Assembly (NCBI GenBank): GCA_945921635.1
Contig: CAMEKZ010000005.1
Location: 1 to 32,914, forward strand
From: an uncultured Clostridia bacterium
GTDB lineage: Bacteria; Bacillota; Clostridia; Oscillospirales; Ruminococcaceae
Direction: 5' to 3'
Length of the DNA: 32,914 bases
The stretch's first letter is position 1. Each line of letters opens with the position of its first letter. The notes beneath the pieces are model-generated. The model did not search any database and was not told the origin of the DNA. It saw nothing but the letters and a program-made list of their open reading frames with translations. Of this stretch, positions 15,682-21,698 are shown piece by piece. The position numbers were made by a program, and so were the translations under genes.

Positions 15682-15697
15682 TGTTTCCCGTGGAACA
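15682..15697. promoter_or_regulatory. parS-like near-palindrome
   Basis: TGTTTCCCGTGGAACA differs from the ParB-binding consensus TGTTTCACGTGAAACA at two of 16 positions. It sits 3 bases after the stop of the orphan gene and overlaps the base of the terminator by one base. Binding by ParB is only a possibility, and degenerate sites do occur by chance. Confidence 0.35.
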
Positions 15698-15730
15698 AAC
15701 GCCTGTGGGCTCTGAGGCTTGCAGGCGTTT
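15697..15730 (+). terminator. Intrinsic terminator of the orphan gene
   Basis: AAACGCCTG (15697-15705) pairs with CAGGCGTTT (15722-15730), followed by ATTTTG. The loop is 16 bases. Confidence 0.7.
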
Positions 15731-15861
15731 ATTTTGCATATATTCCGTTTTTGATAAAATATCGCTGAGATAAAATCCCATTATGAAAAAAATATGATTA
15801 TTTTGCGTAAAGCTGCAACCGTTGCCCATCATACGGTGCTTATAAGAGTGAAGACCTTTAT

Positions 15862-16020
15862 GGTGTGTTGACACTAAGCCTAAAGCGTATCTTTTTGGCG
15901 GAATTTTACGCACACTGTGTCGAGAAACCTTGCCGGGCGACAGCCCACCTGCGTTTTCTCTCCTTGTCTGCGCAAAAATTATGCGCAAAAAACTGCACAT
16001 TATTTTAGTGTCAACACACC
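15862..16020. repeat. 159-bp inverted-repeat element upstream of sigma factor
   Basis: A 16-bp perfect inverted repeat bounds the element: GGTGTGTTGACACTAA at 15862-15877 and its complement TTAGTGTCAACACACC at 16005-16020. The 127 bases between encode nothing convincing but contain a smaller TGCGCA/TGCGCA inverted repeat (about 15968-15987). No target duplication is obvious. The element occupies most of the 371-base gap 15679-16049 and ends 30 bases before the sigma-factor start codon. It looks like a non-autonomous mobile element or a large hairpin. The left part of the gap (15741-15861) shows nothing I can name. Confidence 0.6.
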
Positions 16021-16049
16021 CTAATAACCGAAAGGAAGGAGATGACGCC

Positions 16050-16610
16050 ATGGACGACGAAAGAATTATCGACCTGTATCTACAGCGCGATGAGTCGGCA
16101 ATTAAAGCGACTTGCGAAAAGTACGGAAGCCGACTGCGCTTACTGTCATACGCAATTACAGAGGATTTGCAGACTGCGGAAGAATGTGAGAATGACACAT
16201 ATCTTGAAGCATGGGATTTTATCCCGCCGCATGAGCCGAGAAGCTATTTCTATGCTTTTCTTGCCCGGATTACACGTCATATTTCTTTAAATCGCTGCCG
16301 TGATCGCAGTCGCCTGAAGCGCAGTGCATTCATCTGTGAGCTGAGCAAAGAAATGGAGCAATGTATTCCCGCTCCGGATGACACCGAATGCCGCATTGAA
16401 AAGGCAGAGCTTGAGCGGGCAATAAACGGTTTTCTTGCGACTCTGGATACAGAGCAGCGCAATGTGTTTCTTCGCCGTTATTGGTTTCTGGACTCTGTGA
16501 CGGCCATTTCAAAACGCTATTCTTATTCAGAGAGTAAAGTAAAATCCATGCTGTTCCGGAGTCGGAACAAGCTCCGGATGTTTCTTGAGAAGGAGGGTTA
16601 TCACCTATGA
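16050..16610 (+). CDS. RNA polymerase sigma factor, ECF type
   Basis: The ATG follows AGGAGA by 7 bases; the upstream extension runs into the inverted-repeat element and is not coding. The 186-residue protein has region 2 (IDLYLQRDESAIKATCEKYG to the AEECENDTYLEAWDFIPPHE stretch) and region 4 with a helix-turn-helix (LDTEQRNVFLRRYWFLDSVT, then AISKRYSYSESKVKSMLFRS). It lacks region 3, as ECF factors do. The stop overlaps the next start (ATGA), which links it to the DUF4179 protein, its likely regulator. No strong housekeeping promoter stands out, and the inverted-repeat element occupies the upstream region. Confidence 0.9.
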   Translation: MDDERIIDLYLQRDESAIKATCEKYGSRLRLLSYAITEDLQTAEECENDTYLEAWDFIPPHEPRSYFYAFLARITRHISLNRCRDRSRLKRSAFICELSKEMEQCIPAPDDTECRIEKAELERAINGFLATLDTEQRNVFLRRYWFLDSVTAISKRYSYSESKVKSMLFRSRNKLRMFLEKEGYHL

Positions 16611-17551
16611 AGGGAAATGAATTGTTGGATAATATGGAACTGGTGGATGCTCGCTATATTGAAGCGGCAGATGTCCTGCCTGAACGAAAAAAACGCAGAA
16701 ATCATATAAAATGGTTTGCGGTTGCGGCCTGCTTTGCATTTGTTATGAGTATGGCGATTACAGCGGAAGCTGTCAACGGAGCAGTAAGCAATCTGCTGGC
16801 TCCGTTATACGGCGGAGCGCAGACCGAATTGGTGGACAATGTCGGTGTTCCCGCCGGTGCTTCGACAACCGTGAACGGATACACTCTTACTGCCGAAGCA
16901 GTAATCGGAGATAAATATAACATAGCAATTGTATACTCGCTTACACGAGCAGACGGCAAGTGTTTTGATGAAATGATATACTTTGAAGATTCATCAAATT
17001 CTTTCATGGACAAAAACGGCAGCGGCATATACCGATATGATCTGAGCGAGGACGGTACGAAAATACAGATTGTTGAAATATGGAGCTCTGTGGATAACCT
17101 GTTTCTCAACCGCGATGCAAATGTTATATTTACCAATCTGATGAAGTCGGACGGAGAAGACAAAATTCTGGTGGCAGAAGGGGAATGGAATTTGCGTTTT
17201 ACCCTTCGATACAATGATACAAGCGTAAATGTGCCCGTAAGCAATATGAATGTACAGGATGCTGTAGGAAAGCGGTATCAAATCGAAAAAATCACATTGT
17301 CCCAGATAGGCGTCCACGTTGATTTCACTATGCAAAAAGCAGAGGCAGAGTCTTCTATAGGAGATGTGGACTTTACGCTTTCTGTTGTTTTAACCGATGA
17401 TACGGTAATTGATGTCAGCGGTGGCTTCGCCTGCAGCATCGGATCGGACGATACAGCGTATAAAGGTGACTACGGAGCTTTTTTTGATGAACCTATCCCT
17501 ATGGAGAATATAAAGGCGCTGATAATCTGCGGCAGTACTCTGGAGGTGTAA
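16607..17551 (+). CDS. DUF4179-type membrane protein, probable anti-sigma partner
   Basis: This gene overlaps the sigma gene by four bases and has AGGAGGG upstream. The 314-residue product has a short charged cytoplasmic N-terminus (1-35), one membrane helix (about 37-55, WFAVAACFAFVMSMAITAEA) and an extracellular domain with the early DUF4179 pattern (VNGAVSNLLAPLYGGAQTEL, then GYTLTAEAVIGD). The rest is beta-rich. DUF4179 proteins are encoded next to ECF sigma factors in Clostridia, so it probably holds the sigma factor at the membrane until a surface signal arrives. There is no HxxxCxxC zinc motif, so the contact would differ from that of classic anti-sigma factors. Function is inferred mainly from the pairing. 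Confidence 0.75.
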   Translation: MKGNELLDNMELVDARYIEAADVLPERKKRRNHIKWFAVAACFAFVMSMAITAEAVNGAVSNLLAPLYGGAQTELVDNVGVPAGASTTVNGYTLTAEAVIGDKYNIAIVYSLTRADGKCFDEMIYFEDSSNSFMDKNGSGIYRYDLSEDGTKIQIVEIWSSVDNLFLNRDANVIFTNLMKSDGEDKILVAEGEWNLRFTLRYNDTSVNVPVSNMNVQDAVGKRYQIEKITLSQIGVHVDFTMQKAEAESSIGDVDFTLSVVLTDDTVIDVSGGFACSIGSDDTAYKGDYGAFFDEPIPMENIKALIICGSTLEV

Positions 17552-17587
17552 CATTTATTGTTTTTACTCTTGCTGTCCGCAGAACAT

Positions 17588-17624
17588 GGGGCTGCCGCAG
17601 GTGCAAAACACCTGCGGCAGCCCC
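17588..17624 (+). terminator. Strong terminator after the DUF4179 gene
   Basis: A 16-bp perfect stem (GGGGCTGCCGCAGGTG and its complement) with loop CAAAA is followed by GTTTTA. It separates two convergent sigma/anti-sigma units. Confidence 0.88.
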
Positions 17625-17652
17625 GTTTTATCGTTGTATCATCTTCCGTGCA

Positions 17653-18297
17653 TTACGGCACGCCCCATGTAATCAGCTCCCATACCCCGCTTTCCGTCCT
17701 TGCGAGATACCAGTACCAGCTATAGCGGCAGTTCGGCGTCCAGCTGCCGCCGCCGAAAACAGGCGAGCGAAAATCGGTTACGAATACTATACATTCGCTG
17801 TACTCCGTACCGTTATCGCTTAACGAATTGCAGTATTCAAGCTCGCTTTGGCAGTATCTGTCATCGGTGTAGCTTATAGAATACAGTTTACAGCCCTCAA
17901 AGCTGCCGAGCTGCTCTTCAATAAGCTTTATCGCACCGTCCATATCCTCACGCGTATACATTTCCGAGTTTCCGTAATATATATCGGCGGGCTTCAGCTC
18001 TATGCACAAAATCAGTATTGCAGCCGTCAGCAAAACAGAGGCTATGACGGTAAGAATTATCCGCCGCATAAGCTTTCTTTTAAGTCTCCTGACAGGTAAA
18101 GCCTCGTCTGCCGGTTCCGGCTTATCCGAATACAAAGCTGGATCTTTTTCGTCAAAGCTCTTCATAGCTTCAAGCTCTGCGCGGCAATGCTCACAGCCGT
18201 CAAGATGCTCGTTTATAAAAGCAACGGTATCGCTGCTCGCTATGCCCTCAATATAGAGAGGGAGCAGGTCTTTTATGATGTTGCAGTCATTTCTCAT
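17653..18297 (-). CDS. Zinc-finger anti-sigma factor (zf-HC2)
   Basis: The 214-residue product begins with a zinc-binding anti-sigma domain: Cys near residue 5 (RNDCNIIKDLLPLYIEG) and HLDGCEHC giving HxxxCxxC around residues 31-38. A basic stretch follows (RRLKRKLMRR), then one membrane helix (about 78-97, ILTVIASVLLTAAILILCIE) and an extracellular domain of about 115 residues with several cysteines and aromatic residues. The ATG at 18297 overlaps the sigma gene by 11 bases and follows GGGGGA at about 9 bases; an in-frame TTG at 18303 is less likely. The layout is that of a membrane anti-sigma factor controlling the overlapping sigma factor. The extracellular part has no family that I recognise. 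Confidence 0.85.
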   Translation of the reverse strand: MRNDCNIIKDLLPLYIEGIASSDTVAFINEHLDGCEHCRAELEAMKSFDEKDPALYSDKPEPADEALPVRRLKRKLMRRIILTVIASVLLTAAILILCIELKPADIYYGNSEMYTREDMDGAIKLIEEQLGSFEGCKLYSISYTDDRYCQSELEYCNSLSDNGTEYSECIVFVTDFRSPVFGGGSWTPNCRYSWYWYLARTESGVWELITWGVP

Positions 18298-18790
18298 TGT
18301 CAAAATCCCCCAGTCCTTGCCTTATCATATTTCTCGCCCGATGATAGGTGACACACGCCCAGTTTTCGCTTTTGCCGAATATCCTGCCGATTTGCTTAAA
18401 GCTAAGCTCGGCATAAACCCGCCACATAAAGACTTCACGATATGGCTCTTTTATGCCGTGGAGCAGCTGCCTTATGTGCATTGCTACGTCCTTTTGTATA
18501 ACCTTGTCTTCTACCGAGTTCCCGTTGTCAGACAGCTTCTCTGCGGGGGTATCTTCAATACTGTCGGTTCTTCCGGTCTCTTTCAGATGTGTAAGATAGC
18601 TGTTTTTGGCAATTTGGCACAGCCAGACCCGGATATCGCACTCTCCCCTGAAATGCTTTATTGAGCGCATCGCTTTAAAAAAGGTCTCGGCAGTGATTTC
18701 CTCTGCCGTCTGCTCGTCACCCGAAAGGCGCCGTATATACAGAAATACATCGTTTAAGTATGTACGGTATACTTGTTCAAACTCGGTCAC
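18287..18790 (-). CDS. RNA polymerase sigma factor, ECF type (second)
   Basis: The GTG start at 18790 follows GGGGGTGG by about 6 bases. The 167-residue protein has region 2 (DVFLYIRRLSGDEQTAEEIT, then AETFFKAMRSIKHFRG and the DIRVWLCQIAKNSYL core-binding helix) and region 4 (EPYREVFMWRVYAELSFKQI, then GRIFGKSENWACVTYHRARN). It resembles the SigW/SigM-type group of small ECF factors. The anti-sigma gene overlaps its 3' end. An extended -10 (TGATATAAT) lies upstream. It converges on the other sigma unit at 16050-17551, and the two proteins differ clearly, so they are not recent duplicates. Confidence 0.92.
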   Translation of the reverse strand: MTEFEQVYRTYLNDVFLYIRRLSGDEQTAEEITAETFFKAMRSIKHFRGECDIRVWLCQIAKNSYLTHLKETGRTDSIEDTPAEKLSDNGNSVEDKVIQKDVAMHIRQLLHGIKEPYREVFMWRVYAELSFKQIGRIFGKSENWACVTYHRARNMIRQGLGDFDNEK

Positions 18791-18818
18791 TGTGCCACCC
18801 CCTTTTTCTATAAGACTG

Positions 18819-18827
18819 ATTATATCA
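18819..18827 (-). promoter_or_regulatory. Extended -10 promoter of the second sigma gene
   Basis: On the minus strand, TGA followed by TATAAT (18827-18819) gives an extended -10, about 28 bases before the GTG start. No good -35 box is seen, which fits an extended -10 promoter. Confidence 0.5.
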
Positions 18828-18870
18828 GGAAATCTTACAAAAGTATTGTAAATTTTTTATTAGTTTATTA

Positions 18871-18912
18871 AAAAGTGCACGGAAAAAAGTGCACGGAAAA
18901 AAGTGCACGGAA
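18871..18912. repeat. Three perfect 14-bp tandem repeats
   Basis: The unit AAAAGTGCACGGAA occurs three times without mismatch at 18871, 18885 and 18899. Each contains the palindrome GTGCAC. It lies between the second sigma promoter and the lipoprotein terminator. TTTTTTCCGTGC at 18945-18956 is an inverted match to part of the unit on the other side of the terminator. Confidence 0.9.
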
Positions 18913-18919
18913 ATAAAAT

Positions 18920-18941
18920 AAGCAGCCCGTCCGGGCTGCTT
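18920..18941 (-). terminator. Terminator of the small lipoprotein gene, possibly two-way
   Basis: AAGCAGCCCG (18920-18929) pairs perfectly with CGGGCTGCTT (18932-18941). On the minus strand it is followed by ATTTTATTT; on the plus strand by GCGTTTTTT. It lies 24 bases past the lipoprotein stop. Confidence 0.8.
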
Positions 18942-18965
18942 GCGTTTTTTCCGTGCCTTAGTCTA

Positions 18966-19100
18966 TTAGTTGGAAGAAGACTCGGAAATAGATGTTGAAC
19001 TGCCTACGCTTGCGTTTGAGCTGTTATTGTTGTTTCCGCAAGCTGTTACTGTTGCAGCGATCATAGCTACTGCTGCTACTAATGCTAATACTTTTTTCAT
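18966..19100 (-). CDS. 44-residue lipoprotein
   Basis: This short gene has an ideal AAGGAG site 9 bases before its ATG and a TTGACC-17-TATAAT promoter. The product starts MKKVLALVAAVAMIAATVTA followed by Cys21, a bacterial lipoprotein signal with lipobox VTAC. The mature part is only 24 residues, GNNNNSSNASVGSSTSISES followed by SSN after the lipidated cysteine, rich in Asn and Ser. It would be lipidated and held on the outer face of the membrane. Such a short tail may be a signal-peptide-derived molecule, a toxin-like peptide or the remnant of a longer lipoprotein. It stands alone with its own promoter and terminator. Regulatory signals and the lipobox make it a real gene; its function is unknown. 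Confidence 0.8.
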   Translation of the reverse strand: MKKVLALVAAVAMIAATVTACGNNNNSSNASVGSSTSISESSSN

Positions 19101-19169
19101 TTTGATATCTCCTTAATATAAAGATTTCTTTCTTTGTATCGATAAGCAGTATTCCGCTTACCTTTGCCA

Positions 19170-19198
19170 ATTATACATAAATTTTTAGCCCAGGTCAA
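19170..19198 (-). promoter_or_regulatory. Promoter of the small lipoprotein gene
   Basis: On the minus strand TTGACC (19198-19193) and TATAAT (19175-19170) are 17 bases apart. The leader of about 60 bases holds a small hairpin (TAAGC/GCTTA). Confidence 0.8.
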
Positions 19199-19277
19199 GC
19201 AAAAAAATCGATTTTTTTAAAGATTGTTTATTTTTTGTAAAGTTAAACAAAATCTCATGTAAACGATTAAATCTTAC

Positions 19278-19306
19278 TGGACATTTTTTTAAAAATAGTG
19301 TATAAT
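19278..19306 (+). promoter_or_regulatory. Promoter of deoD
   Basis: TGGACA (19278-19283) and a perfect TATAAT (19301-19306) are 17 bases apart. The deoD start codon is about 216 bases beyond the predicted transcription start, so the leader is unusually long. Confidence 0.75.
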
Positions 19307-19337
19307 AGTTGAAAACAAATTGAAAAAATGGCTGTTT

Positions 19338-19499
19338 GGTTACGGCTTTGTAACCGTTTTTACAGAAAATGTAAGCAAAATCCGTGTAAAATTCAGTAGA
19401 TATGTGTTTTTTTGGATGTTAGGCAGAGAAAGTCTCGGGCACTGCGGATTTATCTCGCCCGGATTACGGTAAAACACGGAAATATACACAAAATCTTAC
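19338..19499 (+). other. Structured 5' leader of deoD (candidate regulatory RNA)
   Basis: Within the long gene-free stretch 19101-19528, the deoD leader can fold as follows. GGTTAC/GTAACC (19338-19355) is followed by GTTTTTA and resembles a weak early terminator. Then comes a nested set: GTAAG (19371-19375) with CTTAC (19495-19499), TCCGTGT (19381-19387) with ACACGGA (19474-19480), and CGGGC (19436-19440) with GCCCG (19457-19461). The nesting is consistent with one folded domain. It does not match the purine, preQ1 or 2'-deoxyguanosine riboswitch sequences that I know. The pairing is by eye only. Confidence 0.4.
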
Positions 19500-19528
19500 G
19501 CGGACACAGTCAAGAAAGGACTTACAGT

Positions 19529-20245
19529 ATGTCACAAAATTTATCCACGCCGACCCCGCATATCGGTGCCTCGGCAGAGCAGGTCGCTAAGAAAGTGCTT
19601 ATGCCGGGCGACCCGCTGAGAGCTAAATTTATCGCCGAGAATTTCCTCACGGATGTACAGTGCTATAACGAGATAAGGAATATGCTCGGCTTTACCGGTC
19701 TGTACAAGGGCGAGCGCGTGTCGGTGCAGGGCTCGGGTATGGGCGTATCCTCAATCGGTATCTACAGCTACGAGCTTTTCAACTTCTACGATGTCGATAC
19801 TATTATAAGGATAGGAACGGCAGGAAGTCTCTGCGACAGCGTAAAGCCGCGCGACCTCGTCATAGCTCAGGGTGCGTGCCACGATACAAACTGCGATAAG
19901 CAGTACGGTCTGCCGGGCATATACGCGCCTATCGCGGATTTTTCACTTGTTGCAAAAGCCGCAGGGATAGCCGCAGACAAGGGCATAACCTACCATGTCG
20001 GAAACGTGCTTACCGGCGAAGTATATTACGATGCGTCGGGTACGCTTTCAAAATGGGCGGAAATGGGCGTGCTTGCAGTTGAGATGGAGGCGGCGGCGCT
20101 GTATATGAATGCGGCTTATGCAAAGAAAAAGGCTCTTTGTATTCTGACAATTTCCAACAACCCGCTCACGGGCAGCGAGGACCTTACTCCGCAGGAGCGC
20201 GAAAAGTGCCTTACAGACATGATTGAGACAGCTCTCGAGCTGTAA
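19529..20245 (+). CDS. deoD: Purine nucleoside phosphorylase, DeoD type
   Basis: The ATG at 19529 follows AAAGGA by about 8 bases. The 238-residue product is the hexameric DeoD type: TPHIGASAEQVAKKVLMPGD with the phosphate site GDPLRAKFIAENFL, NMLGFTGLYKG, IIRIGTAGS and VEMEAAALY, which grips the ribose. It splits purine nucleosides with phosphate, feeding purine salvage. The catalytic Asp of E. coli DeoD (Asp204, in TVSDH) is replaced here by Asn210 (TISNN), while the partner Arg (Arg224 in PQER) is kept. This may shift preference away from 6-amino purines. The gene has its own promoter and a long leader, and no obvious terminator follows. Confidence 0.92.
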   Translation: MSQNLSTPTPHIGASAEQVAKKVLMPGDPLRAKFIAENFLTDVQCYNEIRNMLGFTGLYKGERVSVQGSGMGVSSIGIYSYELFNFYDVDTIIRIGTAGSLCDSVKPRDLVIAQGACHDTNCDKQYGLPGIYAPIADFSLVAKAAGIAADKGITYHVGNVLTGEVYYDASGTLSKWAEMGVLAVEMEAAALYMNAAYAKKKALCILTISNNPLTGSEDLTPQEREKCLTDMIETALEL

Positions 20246-20362
20246 TATACTGTATATTGTTAGCTCAAAACTACCATGTAATTGTAAACTTATCGAGAAA
20301 TTTTAGTTGATTTTTCATAAAAATTAAAGCATAAAATTGGTTGATATGTCAGCAATCTTTTC

Positions 20363-20391
20363 TTGCTATTCCTGAGAAAATATGTTATACT
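20363..20391 (+). promoter_or_regulatory. Promoter of the type IV pilus operon
   Basis: TTGCTA (20363-20368) and TATACT (20386-20391) are 17 bases apart, about 65 bases before the GTG start of pilC. No cyclic-di-GMP riboswitch is seen in the short leader. Confidence 0.55.
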
Positions 20392-20462
20392 TTTATATAG
20401 TGATAATAATTTCCTTTTTTGGGTAGTAAATTATCTGAAGAAATACGAATGGGGGATAATAA

Positions 20463-21659
20463 GTGACTACTTTTTCTTACGTTGCAACCGATGTTAACGG
20501 AAAAAAAGTAAAGGGCACAGAGATGGCCGAGGATTCGCAGGAGCTGATAGACAAGCTCAAGCAAAAGGGTCTGTTCTGTACCACTTACAAGGATGTTCAG
20601 AAAAACAAGGCAAGTGACGTCAAATTCAAGTTCAAGACAAAGGACCTTGCGTTCTTCTGCCGACAGCTTGCCGCGATGCTTACATCCGGTATCAGTCTTG
20701 TAAAGGCTTTGCACATTCTGCAGTCCCAGACAGAAGACAAAAAGCAAAAGCAGGTACTGCTCGACATTTACGAGGAAGTACAGAAGGGACGCTCATTCTC
20801 CGAGGCTATCGCCACAAAGCCGGGTGTATTCCCGGGCCTGTTCGTCAGCATGGTAAGCGCGGGTGAGGTTTCGGGTAATCTCGATATGATTATGAATCGT
20901 GTCGCCGAGCACTATGCAAAGGACAGCAAGACCCAGAACAAGATAAAGGGCGCTATGATATATCCTATCGTACTGCTGTGTCTGCTGGTTGTCATGATGA
21001 TTGCCATGTTTACCTTAATCATGCCGATGTTCCGCGACCTTATCGGTGACGGAGAGATACCGCCGCTGTCAGCAGCGATGTTCTCGATAAGTGACTTTAT
21101 GATTAACCAGTGGTACATCCTTGTTATCATTGTAGTAGTTATTGTAATCATATTCAGAATTATTCTCAAGACGCCTGCGTCAAAGCTTAAATGGGACGCG
21201 ATGCTGCTTAAGGTACCTAAGGTAGGCAAGCTGCTCAAAACCATTTATACCGCACGTTTTGCCAGAACAATGTCAAACCTTTTCTCAAGCGGCCTGCAAA
21301 TGGTTGACTGTATTGAAAAGTCGGTCGGCACTCTCGGAAACACCTACATAATAAAGGTGTTTGAAGATGTTATCGAGAATGTAAAGCGCGGCGAGGCGCT
21401 GTCTGTAGCAATAGGCAGAACCGGTATTTTCGACGGAATGTTTATATCGATTATCTATGTCGGCGAGGAATCCGGTACTCTCGACCAGATTCTTGCAAAA
21501 TCGTCCGACTACTACGACGAAGAAGCAGACTCGGCGATTTCGAGCCTTGTATCGCTGATGCAGCCTTTGATGATTATCGTCATGGGTGTAATGATAGGCT
21601 GCGTACTCGCAGGTGTATTCCCGATTCTCTACGGCGGCATGGAAGGTATGGCTTCGTAA
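20463..21659 (+). CDS. pilC: Type IV pilus inner membrane platform protein PilC
   Basis: The GTG start follows GGGGGAT by 6-7 bases. The 398-residue product is a type II secretion F / PilC family protein: N-terminal FSYVATDVNGKKVKGTEMAE, then two copies of the helical domain (KDLAFFCRQLAAMLTSGISL and ARFARTMSNLFSSGLQMVDC). These are separated by membrane helices (IVLLCLLVVMMIAMFTLIMP and WYILVIIVVVIVIIFRIIL), with a last helix near the C-terminus. The length is normal. It is the platform on which PilB and PilT act. It is first in the pilus operon, whereas many loci place the ATPase genes before it. Confidence 0.93.
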   Translation: MTTFSYVATDVNGKKVKGTEMAEDSQELIDKLKQKGLFCTTYKDVQKNKASDVKFKFKTKDLAFFCRQLAAMLTSGISLVKALHILQSQTEDKKQKQVLLDIYEEVQKGRSFSEAIATKPGVFPGLFVSMVSAGEVSGNLDMIMNRVAEHYAKDSKTQNKIKGAMIYPIVLLCLLVVMMIAMFTLIMPMFRDLIGDGEIPPLSAAMFSISDFMINQWYILVIIVVVIVIIFRIILKTPASKLKWDAMLLKVPKVGKLLKTIYTARFARTMSNLFSSGLQMVDCIEKSVGTLGNTYIIKVFEDVIENVKRGEALSVAIGRTGIFDGMFISIIYVGEESGTLDQILAKSSDYYDEEADSAISSLVSLMQPLMIIVMGVMIGCVLAGVFPILYGGMEGMAS

Positions 21660-21698
21660 TAATTCAATTCAGACAAAACAGGAAGGAATTTTTGAGAT

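Noticed and set aside
15650..16198. 182-codon open frame on the minus strand across the inverted-repeat element
   Set aside because: It crosses the terminator and the repeat and overlaps the sigma gene; no ribosome site or family match.
18871..18912. CRISPR array
   Set aside because: The three units are only 14 bases and directly adjacent with no spacers; no cas genes are present.
20244..20258. AATATAC-T-GTATATT palindrome at the deoD stop codon
   Set aside because: Too short and AT-rich to call a terminator or operator without more evidence.
20392..20462. Cyclic-di-GMP riboswitch before the pilus operon
   Set aside because: The leader is about 65 bases and lacks the conserved stems and tetraloop of class I or II.
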